Shown here in pieces: positions 36,098 through 44,736 of a stretch of DNA of 64,000 bases (the first letter of the stretch is position 1; every line of letters starts with the position of its first letter). The notes beneath the pieces were generated by a model. That model was not told the DNA's origin. It searched no databases and worked only from the letters and a program-made list of their open reading frames with translations. This DNA is from Chitinophagales bacterium. GTDB lineage: Bacteria > Bacteroidota > Bacteroidia > Chitinophagales > Saprospiraceae. The stretch spans positions 124,001 to 188,000 of the forward strand of contig JAFLBP010000007.1 of the NCBI GenBank assembly GCA_017303875.1, in the 5' to 3' direction. Both the position numbers and the translations under genes were made by a program.

Positions 36098-36519
36098 AAC
36101 GGTGGATGCTCTCCCACCGCAAACAACACGCGCCGGAGGTTGACCAACTGCCGGCGGTTTAGCTTGAGGGTGGAAATGGTAACCCGGCCACTTGGAGAAA
36201 GGCCAATCAGGTAGGAACAATCTTCATTCCAGGCGAAATGTTCTGTCCAGATTTGTTGTCTGGGATGAAACAGCGGGACGGTTTGCCGGGTCAAAGGATC
36301 CAGTCCCGCTGTTTTGTTGTATTTATGGGCATTACAACCCTGACAGGCCAAAGCAAGGTTTTCAGGCAGGTTGCTACCGCCTTTGCTTTTCGGAAAAATA
36401 TGTTCAATAGAAAATGCCTGGGTTGAATATTCGGACTGACTCCTGCAATATTCACAACAACCGTGGGCCCGTTCGTATACCAAATTGCGCAGGGCGGAGG
36501 AAATAGCGGAATCTGCCAT
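36094..36519 (-). CDS. HNH endonuclease
   Basis: 141 residues. The ββα-metal core is visible: CCEYCRSQSEYS (Cys pair at about 20-23), AFSIEHIFPKSKGGSN with the catalytic His in the EHIFPKS block, NLALACQGCNAHK with the second Cys pair. The start ATG shares its A with the stop (TAATG) of the upstream coding frame, so the two genes are translationally coupled. Its 3' end overlaps the 35420-36097 gene by four bases. Such small HNH proteins may be nickases, defence proteins or orphan enzymes; the substrate is unknown. Confidence 0.85.
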   Translation of the reverse strand: MADSAISSALRNLVYERAHGCCEYCRSQSEYSTQAFSIEHIFPKSKGGSNLPENLALACQGCNAHKYNKTAGLDPLTRQTVPLFHPRQQIWTEHFAWNEDCSYLIGLSPSGRVTISTLKLNRRQLVNLRRVLFAVGEHPPF

Positions 36520-36905
36520 TAATGCAAGCCGAGCTGCGCTGCAAGTTCGCGTAAGGGTACTTTGCGCAGCTGCGCTAATTTGACCATGTGTTTCAGGCGT
36601 TGAACGTCCAGTTTTTCCTGTTCCCCGATCAGGGAGATCAGTTCATGTTGCTCCGAATCATTCATACTTTCGGCCCGACGGCGTTCCTGCAAATACTCCA
36701 GACGCCTCAACTGATCGGTACTCAGGCTGCGATTGATCTTTTGTAACAAAGCACTTTCTTTGGCAGACATAGCAACCTTACTGCGTTGCGCGCGCAACAC
36801 CAGCAATGTACTGATCAGTGTTTCCAAATCCTGAGCGTTTAATTCCCCGGCAGCGGCGATAACTTTTGCCACGGGTGCTGTTTTGTGCCTTGTATTTTCA
36901 GACAT
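36519..36905 (-). CDS. Small helical protein coupled to HNH nuclease
   Basis: 128 residues from Met 36905. The frame is open to 36959, but the internal Met is preferred, since the upstream residues (MLFSGNCPYLCMRIQ) look non-coding. The protein is rich in Glu, Leu and Arg and predicted alpha-helical throughout (AGELNAQDLETLISTLLVLR, then SLSTDQLRRLEYLQERRRAE). The DQLRRLEYLQERR segment looks amphipathic. Its stop overlaps the HNH start by one base, so the two are made together and may interact. It could be a nuclease regulator, immunity protein or RNA-binding partner; none can be chosen from the sequence. Confidence 0.75.
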   Translation of the reverse strand: MSENTRHKTAPVAKVIAAAGELNAQDLETLISTLLVLRAQRSKVAMSAKESALLQKINRSLSTDQLRRLEYLQERRRAESMNDSEQHELISLIGEQEKLDVQRLKHMVKLAQLRKVPLRELAAQLGLH

Positions 36906-36990
36906 ATTGTCAACTTGAATTCGCATACAAAGATAAGGGCAATTGCCTGAAAAAAGCAACTGCCCTTATTTATCCGAAAACGGCTCAACG

Positions 36991-38115
36991 TTAACCGTTA
37001 ATACTCAAAATCTTGATCTCAACGCGTTGGTTGAGCTTGCGGCCTTCCGGTGTGGTATTTTGGGCGATGGGCATTTTTTTGCCATAGCCCTTGTATTTTA
37101 CCCGTCCGGCGGGTATACCGCGCTTGATGAGCCAGTCGGCCACTGCTTTGGCGCGATTGGTGGAGAGGTTGTTGGCAAAATCGTCGGTAGGGTTGTTGTT
37201 GGTGTGGCCTCCCACCTCAACAGAGACATCGGGGTTGTCGTGCAGGAAATTAAACACTTCCTCCAGCGCATTAAGGCTTTCTGCCTTCAGGGTAAACTGA
37301 TTGGCCTCAAAATACACCTTGTCGAGCCGGATAATGCTACCGGCTTTCAGACCCTTGCGTTCGATGGAAGTGGGCAGGGCAGGGGCTTTCGGAGGGGCGG
37401 CGGGAGGGGTGCCGCGGGTGCTGGTCGTTGTGGGTCTGGTGGTATCTTTTTTCACAGGTGGTTTGGCCACCATTTTTTCGGGGTTGCAGGGCAATTGTTT
37501 GATCGGGCTGAGGTTGTCAAGCAGTACATTGCCGTTGTAAGGAAACAGCACCGGAGTTTTGTAATACGCCTCAATGACGATGTGCGTATAGGTTTTTTTG
37601 GGTTGGAGTCGACAGGCATGTGTGATCCAGCGGACATTCGTGATGATGCTCGTTTCGTAGAGTAATTCCTGTTTGTCGCAGAACCCATTGCCGCCGTACA
37701 CGCGCAATTTGGCCGGAGTGGCGTAGTTTACCTTTTCACCCGTAGTACGGCTAAGGCTTTCATAGAGTTCTGCGCGGCAGAAATCCATGGAAAATTCATA
37801 GCAGTTTCCGCCTTCGATGGGTTTGCTGAGGCGCTGACCGACCGACTCATAGGTATCGTTGTCGCGTACTACCAGACCGAGATAGGTGTTGCCATGGCTC
37901 GGAGGTTTGGTAACGGAGAACCCGCCGGGCTGCACATCCGGGGCCGATTCTTCGGCAAAACCACAGTTATTCCACCCGTTGGGTGTCTGGCTGTGCTTGG
38001 CGATGTCTTCGAAAGACGGGTTAATCAGGTAAATAAGATTATCCTTTTGCGCTGCCAGCATAAAGGGTGCAAACAAAAAGATCAGGATCCAGCGGATTTT
38101 ACTGTCGTAAAACAT
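36991..38115 (-). CDS. OmpA-family envelope protein with N-terminal jellyroll-like domain
   Basis: 374 residues from Met 38115; the first Met (38127) adds four residues. The signal peptide ends ...APFMLAAQ. Residues about 25-215 form a jellyroll-like domain (NPSFEDIAKHSQTPNGWNNC, then KPPSHGNTYLGLVV), with a Thr/Pro-rich linker (about 225-260). The OmpA/MotB peptidoglycan-binding domain lies at about 265-372: VYFEANQFTLKAESLNALEE, VEVGGHTNNNPTDDFANNLS, RAKAVADWLIKRGI, GRKLNQRVEIKIL. It should anchor to peptidoglycan in the periplasm. Close to the HNH module but on its own promoter as far as visible. Confidence 0.86.
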   Translation of the reverse strand: MFYDSKIRWILIFLFAPFMLAAQKDNLIYLINPSFEDIAKHSQTPNGWNNCGFAEESAPDVQPGGFSVTKPPSHGNTYLGLVVRDNDTYESVGQRLSKPIEGGNCYEFSMDFCRAELYESLSRTTGEKVNYATPAKLRVYGGNGFCDKQELLYETSIITNVRWITHACRLQPKKTYTHIVIEAYYKTPVLFPYNGNVLLDNLSPIKQLPCNPEKMVAKPPVKKDTTRPTTTSTRGTPPAAPPKAPALPTSIERKGLKAGSIIRLDKVYFEANQFTLKAESLNALEEVFNFLHDNPDVSVEVGGHTNNNPTDDFANNLSTNRAKAVADWLIKRGIPAGRVKYKGYGKKMPIAQNTTPEGRKLNQRVEIKILSING

Positions 38116-38188
38116 AGTAATTGTCACAGCTTGTTTTGATACGATGAACGCAGAATCAGGTTCCTTCCATATTCAGCATTCGATAAAA

Positions 38189-38228
38189 AAAGGGTTTCGA
38201 CGGCTAAAAGACCAATTCGAAACCCTTT
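38189..38228 (-). terminator. Rho-independent terminator of glutaryl-CoA dehydrogenase gene
   Basis: A 12-bp stem (AAAGGGTTTCGA at 38189-38200 with TCGAAACCCTTT at 38217-38228) and a 16-base loop. Read on the minus strand it is followed by a T-run, so it terminates the 38244-39464 transcript just after its stop. Confidence 0.8.
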
Positions 38229-38243
38229 CTGTTGTTCCGATGC

Positions 38244-39464
38244 TTATTTAAAAGCATCAAGTCCGGTAACATCATGGCCGGTGATGAGCAGGTGGATATC
38301 GTGCGTGCCTTCGTAGGTCAGCACGGTTTCCAGGTTCATCATGTGGCGCATGATGGGGTATTCGTTGGTAATGCCCATGCCGCCGTGGATCTGACGGGCT
38401 TCGCGGGCCACTTCGAGGGCCATGTGCACATTATTGCGTTTGGCCATGGAAATCTGTGCGGGTGTGGCGCGGCCTTCATTGGCCAGCGTACCGAGGCGCC
38501 AGGTCAGCAATTGGGCTTTAGTGATTTCAGTGATCATTTCCGCCAGCTTTTTTTGCGTCAGCTGGAAAGCACCGATGGGTTTGCCAAATTGCTCGCGCTC
38601 TTTGGAATAACGCAGGGCCGAATCGTAGCAGTCTAATGCTGCACCGATAGCGCCCCAAGCAATACCGTAGCGGGCTTTGGAGAGGCAGGTGAGCGGACCG
38701 CGCATGCCGACAACGCCGGGCAGTACGTTTTTCTTGGGCACGCGCACGTCTTCAAACACTAATTCGCCGGTGATGGAAGCGCGGAGCGACCATTTGCCGT
38801 GAATTTCCGGTGCAGAAAAACCTTTCATGCCTTTTTCCACAATCATGCCAAGCACTTTGCCGTCTTCATTTTTGGCCCATACCACTGCGATGTCGGCCAC
38901 CGGCGAGTTGGTGATCCACATTTTGGCGCCGTTGAGGATGTAGGCGTCGCCGTCATCCTTCACATTGGTCACCATGCCGCTGGGGTTGGAGCCGTGGTCG
39001 GGTTCGGTCAGACCGAAACAGCCGATATATTCGCCGCTGGCTAATTTGGGCAGGTAGTGGCGGCGTTGTTCTTCGGAGCCGAATTTATAGATGGGGTACA
39101 TCACCAAAGAGCCTTGTACAGAGGCCATGGAGCGGATACCGGAGTCGCCGCGTTCGAGCTCTTGCATGATGACACCATAAGCGATTTCATCCATGCCGCC
39201 GCAGCCGTATTCGGCCGGGAGCGAAGGGCCGAATGCGCCGATTTCTGCCAGCCCTTTGAACAGGTGTTTGGGGCATTCTGCGCGGTTGGCATAATCTTCA
39301 ATAATGGGGCTTACTTCAGCTTTAACCCAGTCGCGTACGGCATCGCGCGCGAGCAGGTGCTCCGAAGTGAGGAGTTCGTCCAGGAGGTAATAATCGTGGT
39401 GTTGATAACGATCTTCCCGGGCAGTTCTGGGTTTATGGGCCGTGGAGGTGCCGTTTTCTTGCAT
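38244..39464 (-). CDS. Glutaryl-CoA dehydrogenase-like acyl-CoA dehydrogenase
   Basis: 406 residues, full length. FAD and substrate-contact blocks include CFGLTEPDHGSNPSGMVT (about 148-166, the GSNP motif of GCDH rather than the AGSD of short-chain enzymes), LNGAKMWITNSPVADIAVVW, and a C-terminal MNLETVLTYEGTHDIHLL with the catalytic Glu. REARQIHGGMGITNEYPIMRH is the usual helical block. GCDH oxidises and decarboxylates glutaryl-CoA to crotonyl-CoA in lysine and tryptophan breakdown; it is cytosolic. Substrate assignment rests on the motif pattern. Monocistronic, with its own terminator. Confidence 0.9.
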   Translation of the reverse strand: MQENGTSTAHKPRTAREDRYQHHDYYLLDELLTSEHLLARDAVRDWVKAEVSPIIEDYANRAECPKHLFKGLAEIGAFGPSLPAEYGCGGMDEIAYGVIMQELERGDSGIRSMASVQGSLVMYPIYKFGSEEQRRHYLPKLASGEYIGCFGLTEPDHGSNPSGMVTNVKDDGDAYILNGAKMWITNSPVADIAVVWAKNEDGKVLGMIVEKGMKGFSAPEIHGKWSLRASITGELVFEDVRVPKKNVLPGVVGMRGPLTCLSKARYGIAWGAIGAALDCYDSALRYSKEREQFGKPIGAFQLTQKKLAEMITEITKAQLLTWRLGTLANEGRATPAQISMAKRNNVHMALEVAREARQIHGGMGITNEYPIMRHMMNLETVLTYEGTHDIHLLITGHDVTGLDAFK

Positions 39465-39903
39465 AAGAAGCTGTTGTAATGATGGTTAGGTTAAGCGCTT
39501 TTTCGGATGCAAGGTATCGGCAAAAAGACAGTTGTACTCATACCTTGTATCTCCATTTGCGGCGCAAAAGTAAACATTATTTTTGAGCAAGCGTTCAAAA
39601 TTGCCTGATTTAACGATGTTGACAAAATTTAATTTTAAATGAATATAAATAAAGGGCCGGGCGGCAAAGTATATTTTGGGGTAATGGGCTTTTGGAACGA
39701 TGAACGATGAGTGATGAACGATGAGTGATGAACGATGAGTGATGAACGATGAATGTTTTTGTGTTTGCCATATTGATAACTGATAACTGTTGACTGATAA
39801 CTGATAATTCCCTAAATTCGCCCCCAATTCCCCAATTCCCCAATTCCCCAATTCCCCAATTCCCCAATTCCGCATTCCGCATTCCGCATTCCGCATTTCC
39901 ACC
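39465..39903. other. 439-bp gene-free stretch dominated by a compound satellite
   Basis: The first 230 bases are ordinary AT-rich upstream DNA of the dehydrogenase. Bases 39695-39900 are short tandem repeats (separate entry), ending three bases before the next ATG. Long open frames across the repeats on the minus strand are repeat artefacts, not genes. Confidence 0.7.
39695..39900. repeat. Compound heptamer/octamer satellite
   Basis: Block A, 39695-39754: GAACGATGAGTGAT 14-mers, themselves pairs of related 7-mers. Block B, 39774-39808: five 7-mers of TGATAAC type. Block C, 39826-39871: AATTCCCC 8-mers, about 5.7 copies. Block D, 39872-39900: GCATTCC 7-mers, four copies. All but block C have a 7-bp period. 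Read in some frames they give repeating peptides that appear in false ORFs of many genomes. Confidence 0.9.
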
Positions 39904-40356
39904 ATGACCTCCACAGCAACAACCCCCGAACAATACCTGAATGAATTGCCGGAAGATCGGCAGGAAACCATGCGCACTTTGCATGAAACGATCCTGGCAA
40001 ATTTGCCCGAAGGATGCGCTCCTTCCATGCAATACGGCATGATCAGCTATGTTGTGCCGCATGGCCGCTATCCGGCCGGCTACCATTGCGACCCGAAACA
40101 GGCGTTGCCTTTTATCAGTATTGCTTCACAGAAAAATTTCATTGCCCTGTATCATATGGGCGTATATGCCAGTCCGGAGCTTATGGAGTGGGTGCAACAG
40201 GAATACCCCAAACACTGCAAAGGCAAGCTGGATATGGGCAAAAGCTGTATTCGCTTCAAGCCGGCTCAGGTGCCGATGGCCATGATTGGCGAATTAGTTG
40301 GTAAAATGAGCGTGGAGGCCTGGATCGCGTTATATGAATCGGCGCTCAAGCGCTAA
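39904..40356 (+). CDS. DUF1801 (YdhG-like) protein
   Basis: 150 residues. The family pattern is visible: TPEQYLNELPEDRQETMRTL, then MQYGMISYVVP and FISIASQKNFIALYHMGVYA, KLDMGKSCIRFK and a final helix MIGELVGKMSVEAWIALYES. Members of this group adopt a small alpha/beta fold and are described as possible iron-delivery or antioxidant proteins, but function is not settled. Its ATG lies three bases beyond the satellite, so promoter and ribosome-binding site lie in or before repeat DNA, which could make expression variable. A strong terminator overlaps its stop. Confidence 0.85.
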   Translation: MTSTATTPEQYLNELPEDRQETMRTLHETILANLPEGCAPSMQYGMISYVVPHGRYPAGYHCDPKQALPFISIASQKNFIALYHMGVYASPELMEWVQQEYPKHCKGKLDMGKSCIRFKPAQVPMAMIGELVGKMSVEAWIALYESALKR

Positions 40357-40400
40357 GCGCGTATTCGGTCGATATCCGAACACGCGCTTAGCATATTTTT
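40352..40400 (+). terminator. Rho-independent terminator overlapping the stop of the DUF1801 gene
   Basis: A 17-bp stem (40352-40368 with 40376-40392) with one mismatch, a 7-base loop and then ATATTTTT. The stop codon TAA (40354-40356) is inside the left arm. The minus-strand crtB stop lies at 40406, so the element may end both transcripts. Confidence 0.85.
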
Positions 40401-40405
40401 CAGGT

Positions 40406-41248
40406 TTACAACAGGTTGAAACTGTGCCGCAAAGCCGAGCTGAACAAGAGGTAAACCTTGCGTTTGTCGGATACCCGGATGCGCTCATCAGCCACACGTT
40501 GCGGCGGTGCTTTGCGAATTTTGGCAAACAACTGGGTGTAATATTTATAGGCTAAGTAAACCCCGAAGCGCGAACCGTCAGGCAGGTTTCGGATGCCGTC
40601 GAGTGCGGCATCAAAATCGGCTTTGATGTCGGATTCAATGTGCGCTTTGTCGCGTGCGTCAAAGCGGGTAAAATCAATGCCGGGAAAATAAACCCTGCCG
40701 CGTTCGTCGAAATCACTTTTCAAATCTCGCAGGAAATTGATCTTCTGGAATGCCGCGCCAAGGCGTCGTGCGGGCATTTTCAGGCTTTCGTATTGCTCCG
40801 TATTGCCTTCGCAGAATACGCGCAGGCACATGAGGCCAACAACTTCGGCCGAACCGTAAATATATTCGTTGTAGCCATGGGCATCGTAGGTATTGCGGTC
40901 CAGGTCCATTTCCATACTGCGCAGAAAAGCGTCAATCAGCTCATTTTCAATACCGTATTGATGCACCACCTGCTGAAAGGAGTGCAACACAGGGTTGAGA
41001 CTGATCCGTTCCCTGATTGCGCGGTAAGTGTCTTCGCGAAAGCGTTGCAGCAGTTCTGCTTTGGGATGATCGTGAAAGGTATCCACAATTTCATCGGCAA
41101 AGCGTACAAAGCCATAAATGGCATAAATCGGCGCCCGGAAACGTTTGTTAAACACCCGGATACCGAGCGAAAATGAGGTAGAGTAGCGTTTGGTAATCAG
41201 GCTGCTACACGCAGAACAGGTAGCATCATAAAGTTGGATGTGATTCAT
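40406..41248 (-). CDS. crtB: Phytoene synthase (squalene/phytoene synthase family)
   Basis: 280 residues from Met 41248; the upstream Met (41275) adds nine residues. First Asp-rich motif FVRFADEIVDTFHDHP (about 56-71, DxxxD), second NFLRDLKSDFDERGRVYFP (about 170-188, DxxxD). Family block YSTSFSLGIRVFNKRFRAPI near the start. It condenses two geranylgeranyl diphosphates to phytoene, the first committed carotenoid step. It follows the desaturase gene by 39 bases on the same strand, and both should be one transcript. The Asp motifs are complete. Confidence 0.93.
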   Translation of the reverse strand: MNHIQLYDATCSACSSLITKRYSTSFSLGIRVFNKRFRAPIYAIYGFVRFADEIVDTFHDHPKAELLQRFREDTYRAIRERISLNPVLHSFQQVVHQYGIENELIDAFLRSMEMDLDRNTYDAHGYNEYIYGSAEVVGLMCLRVFCEGNTEQYESLKMPARRLGAAFQKINFLRDLKSDFDERGRVYFPGIDFTRFDARDKAHIESDIKADFDAALDGIRNLPDGSRFGVYLAYKYYTQLFAKIRKAPPQRVADERIRVSDKRKVYLLFSSALRHSFNLL

Positions 41249-41287
41249 ACGATTTGGACTGGCTTTGTTTTGCAAAAAATGTAGTGC

Positions 41288-42763
41288 TTATCTGTGTCGA
41301 CGACTGATTTCCTTGGCCACCACTTGCCCGGAGATAAGCGATGGCGGTACACCCGGGCCGGGCACGGTAAGCTGGCCGGTATAATACAGGTTGGAAAGAT
41401 GTTTATTTCTCAATTTAGGCTTCAAAAAGGCCGTTTGCAGCAGGGTGTTGGCTAATCCGTAGGCATTGCCCCGGAAAGCGTGATAGTCCTGAACAAAATC
41501 GCGGTGCGCATACGAACGCTTGTAAATGACATGCTCGCGGATGGATTGTCCGGTGAGGCGCTCCAGCCGATCCATAATCAACTGGTAGTAGCGCTCGCGG
41601 ATTTCCTCGCTGTCTTCCAGTCCCGGCGCAGTTGGAATCAGCAGGAATAGGTTTTCACAACCTTCAGGCGCTACGGAAGGATCGGTAACGGACGGGGCGC
41701 TGACGTAAAACAGGGGTTTTTCGGGCCAACGCGGCGTTTCGTAAATTTCCTGTGCGTGCAGGGCAAAATCCTCATCGAAGAACAGGTTGTGATGCCGGAG
41801 GTTTTGCAGGCGTTTATTGACACCTATATAGTACAAGAGTGAGGAGGGCGCCATCACGCGCTTATCCCAGTAGGCTTCGGTGTAGTTGCGGTCTTCGGGC
41901 GCGAGTACGGCGCTGTCAAGGTGGTGGTAATCGGCGGCGCCAACTACGATATCGGCGTCCCAGGCACTGCCATCGGCGCAGTGTACGCGGCGAATCTGAC
42001 CGTTTTGGGTTTCTACGCGCTGCACTTCGCGGCCGAGTTCAATTTGTACGCCGAGTTCACGGGCGAGCGCAACCATTCCTTCCACAATTTTATGCATACC
42101 GCCCATGGGGTACCAGGTGCCCAATTGCAGGTCGGCATAGTTCATCAGACTGTACAGCGCCGGAGTTTTTTCCGGCGTTGCGCCTAAGAAAAGCACCGGA
42201 AATTCAAGTAATTTGATCAGTTTTTCATTTTTAAACAAACTGCGGACATGCGAGGCGATGGACGTAAACATTTGAAGGCGAAACAAACTGGCCACAATTC
42301 GCCAGTCGGCAAATTCCAGAATGGAATGACTGGGTTTGTGTACAAATTCATTCATACCTACGCGATATTTATATTCGGCTTCCGATAAAAAGCGACGCAA
42401 CGCGGCCGTACTGCCCGGCTCATATTGTTCAAACAGCGCTTCCATAGCGGCCATATCGGCGGGTACATCCATCCGGTCTTCGGGGCCGTACCATACAACA
42501 TACGAAGGATCAAGGCGTTTGAGTTCGTAGTAATCCGAAACTTTTTTTCCGAAACGTGCAAAAAATTGCTCAAATACGTCGGGCATCCAATACCACGAAG
42601 GCCCCATGTCGAACATAAAACCATCGGCGTGGAATTTGCGGGCACGCCCGCCGGGACTGTCATTTTTTTCCAGCACACACACCTCGAATCCTTCAGCAAC
42701 GAGGTTGGCTGCTGCTGAGAGTCCGGCAAAACCGGAGCCAATGACGATTACTTTTTTTGCCAT
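41288..42763 (-). CDS. crtI: Phytoene desaturase
   Basis: 491 residues, typical length. The N-terminal FAD fold is KVIVIGSGFAGLSAAANLVA (residues 4-23, GxGxxG) with VCVLEKNDSPGGRARKFH. The C-terminal signature is GQLTVPGPGVPPSLISGQVV, the bacterial CrtI pattern. It introduces double bonds into phytoene toward lycopene, membrane associated. Transcribed before crtB. Substrate specificity (four- or three-step desaturation) cannot be decided from sequence. The upstream 293-bp region holds a possible operator. Confidence 0.93.
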   Translation of the reverse strand: MAKKVIVIGSGFAGLSAAANLVAEGFEVCVLEKNDSPGGRARKFHADGFMFDMGPSWYWMPDVFEQFFARFGKKVSDYYELKRLDPSYVVWYGPEDRMDVPADMAAMEALFEQYEPGSTAALRRFLSEAEYKYRVGMNEFVHKPSHSILEFADWRIVASLFRLQMFTSIASHVRSLFKNEKLIKLLEFPVLFLGATPEKTPALYSLMNYADLQLGTWYPMGGMHKIVEGMVALARELGVQIELGREVQRVETQNGQIRRVHCADGSAWDADIVVGAADYHHLDSAVLAPEDRNYTEAYWDKRVMAPSSLLYYIGVNKRLQNLRHHNLFFDEDFALHAQEIYETPRWPEKPLFYVSAPSVTDPSVAPEGCENLFLLIPTAPGLEDSEEIRERYYQLIMDRLERLTGQSIREHVIYKRSYAHRDFVQDYHAFRGNAYGLANTLLQTAFLKPKLRNKHLSNLYYTGQLTVPGPGVPPSLISGQVVAKEISRRHR

Positions 42764-42882
42764 ATCGGGAATAAGCCGCGAAGCGGTAATTTTTTTGTCT
42801 GTTTTAAAGGCTGCTCAAGCGCGTTCAGGTTTTGAGCTTGTCTGTGAAAGGTACTCATTAAAACAAACAACGTTTAGTCTTT

Positions 42883-42918
42883 TTTTGTTTAATCTTTTTG
42901 TTAAAAAATTAAACAAAA
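42883..42918. promoter_or_regulatory. Inverted repeat upstream of crtI: operator candidate
   Basis: TTTTGTTTAA (42883-42892) and TTAAACAAAA (42909-42918) form a 10-bp inverted repeat with a 16-base spacer. A related half-site CGTTTAGTC precedes it at about 42871 with spacing near 15. The region 42764-43056 between crtI and the kinase has no coding frame. A MerR- or MarR-type repressor could bind here; which one is unknown. Confidence 0.45.
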
Positions 42919-43056
42919 TTTCAAAAACTGCGCGGCCAGGTGTTGAGTGTTTGATCGCAAACGCATGATGGCGCGGGCGCGAGGAAATTTGCTACAGGAA
43001 AAAAACTGCATGAATGATAGTTTTTTGCACATTTGCAGCCGCGAAACCATAAATTG

Positions 43057-44259
43057 ATGGCATTAAATATTTACAATCGGAAGCAACAGTGGAAATGGTA
43101 CCTGGCTGCAGGCGGGGTGCTGATAGTTACGCTGTCGCTTATGTATACCCGATTTTTGGCCGATAAGCTGATTGAACGTGAAAAACAGCAGGCTGAAATT
43201 TGGGCGGAAGCCCAGCGCTCCATCAACCAGGCGGCGGTGGATACCGCTATTTTTCTGCATTGCGACCTGAATCTTCCCCTTAAAATTCTGGCCTCCAACA
43301 CGACCATACCGGTCATTTTAGTCAATCAGGCCGGCCAAATTGAAGATGCGCTGAATGTTAAAGGGACCGACGGTACGATGGTCGACACGGTGACGGTGCG
43401 GCAGGAATTGATCAAAATGTATGAAAACGGTATTGATTCGGTGGATGCCTCCATGCCGCCCGATTTTTATAAAACGGTCTATTATTCGCACTCCAATTTG
43501 TTGCGATACCTCAATTGGTACCCCTATGTGCAGCTTTTTCTGATTGCCCTTTTTATTGCATTTGGTTATCTGGGCTTCAGCTCGGCACGCCGCGCAGAGG
43601 AAAACCAGGTCTGGTTAGGTATGGCCAAGGAAACGGCGCATCAGTTGGGGACGCCCATTTCTGCTATTCTGGGCTGGTTGGAAACCCTCAAACTGACCAA
43701 TGAAGACCGACCCGATAACCTGGAAATGTTGCACGAACTGGGTAAAGATGTTGATCGTTTGGAATTAGTGGCCGATCGTTTTTCCAAAATCGGCGCTACG
43801 CCGGATTTGCACGCCGTCAATTTTTATCAGCAATTAGAAGAATGTCGGGACTATATGCAGCGCCGTGCGCCGCGCAAAGTCAGGCTGCATTTCCCCAATC
43901 CGGAGGAACACGCGCCATTGATGGTCAACATCAACCCGCATTTATTCGACTGGGTCATTGAAAACCTGCTGCGCAACGCCATTGATGCCATGGAGGGCGG
44001 GCAGGGCGAAATTCGCGCCGAAGTATACACCGAAGGTATTTATGCCTGTGTGGATGTGAGCGATACCGGCAAGGGTATTGCCGCAAAACACCTGAAAACG
44101 GTTTTTAAACCCGGCTATTCCACCAAAACCCGAGGCTGGGGCCTTGGGCTGTCGCTCAGCAAACGGATTGTAGAGAAATATCACAAGGGTAAAATTTTTG
44201 TGAAGCGCTCTGAACTGGGCAAGGGCACTACGTTTACCGTAAAAGTGCCGATGCGGTAA
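43057..44259 (+). CDS. Sensor histidine kinase (orphan)
   Basis: 400 residues from Met 43057; an upstream Met at 43033 adds eight residues. TM1 at about 9-29 (WYLAAGGVLIVTLSLMYTRF), a periplasmic sensor of about 120 residues and TM2 at about 158-178 (VQLFLIALFIAFGYLGFSS). HisKA H-box is AKETAHQLGTPISAILGWLE, with the conserved phospho-accepting His; catalytic domain boxes are NLLRNAIDAM (N), DTGKGIAAKHL (G1) and RGWGLGLSLSKRIVEKYH (G2). No response regulator gene is adjacent. Signal unknown. Confidence 0.9.
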   Translation: MALNIYNRKQQWKWYLAAGGVLIVTLSLMYTRFLADKLIEREKQQAEIWAEAQRSINQAAVDTAIFLHCDLNLPLKILASNTTIPVILVNQAGQIEDALNVKGTDGTMVDTVTVRQELIKMYENGIDSVDASMPPDFYKTVYYSHSNLLRYLNWYPYVQLFLIALFIAFGYLGFSSARRAEENQVWLGMAKETAHQLGTPISAILGWLETLKLTNEDRPDNLEMLHELGKDVDRLELVADRFSKIGATPDLHAVNFYQQLEECRDYMQRRAPRKVRLHFPNPEEHAPLMVNINPHLFDWVIENLLRNAIDAMEGGQGEIRAEVYTEGIYACVDVSDTGKGIAAKHLKTVFKPGYSTKTRGWGLGLSLSKRIVEKYHKGKIFVKRSELGKGTTFTVKVPMR

Positions 44260-44736
44260 AATGAATAAGCGGATAATGTTAATGTTGTAACTAAGGGCTT
44301 GATTTTTTAAAAATTGACTTATCTTTGGCTGACGAGTTTAGCTTTAGTGTATATTCCGATACCGATGAAACCGAATTGGGCTTATTTGAGGGTATGTTCC
44401 GTTTGATGTCGTGCTGTTATTCATCCCTTGTTTAAGTGTCTATTCCACGATTTGTTTCGGAAAATTTCAGGCTTGGGTTCCATTCACCCGGCTTATCGTT
44501 GCAGATTTTATAAAATTTTCAACGTGATTTGAAGATTCATGATTATCTCCTCCTGATTGCTGGCAGGGGTTCAATTGTGGTTTTCACAATCATTTTAAGA
44601 CCATTTTGCTTTTCTGTTCTTGCTTGGAGTGCATGTTCAGAAAGGGTAGCTTTGCTATGACTGATTTACTCAGTGCAATACTTGTCTGTGCGATACCTCC
44701 GGATTATTTTTCATTCCGCTATTCAATGTTCATTCC
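44260..44736. other. 477-bp gene-free leader region before recombinase-like gene
   Basis: No coding frame of useful length is present (the longest ATG frames are about 14 codons). It contains one good promoter match (separate entry), leaving a leader of about 400 bases before the next start. No palindrome of note was seen in this leader. Confidence 0.55.
44299..44327 (+). promoter_or_regulatory. Bacteroidota-type promoter candidate
   Basis: TTG (44299-44301) and TATCTTTG (44320-44327) fit the TTG-N(17-23)-TAnnTTTG pattern with an 18-base gap, the best promoter match seen in the window. It would give a leader of about 400 bases before the recombinase-like gene at 44737. Confidence 0.5.

Noticed and set aside
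39486..40086. Long open frames on the minus strand across the satellite (NAECGMRN/ELGNWG-type peptides)
   Set aside because: They arise from repeats whose period (mostly seven or eight bases) keeps all frames open; no family signature and overlap with the DUF1801 gene.
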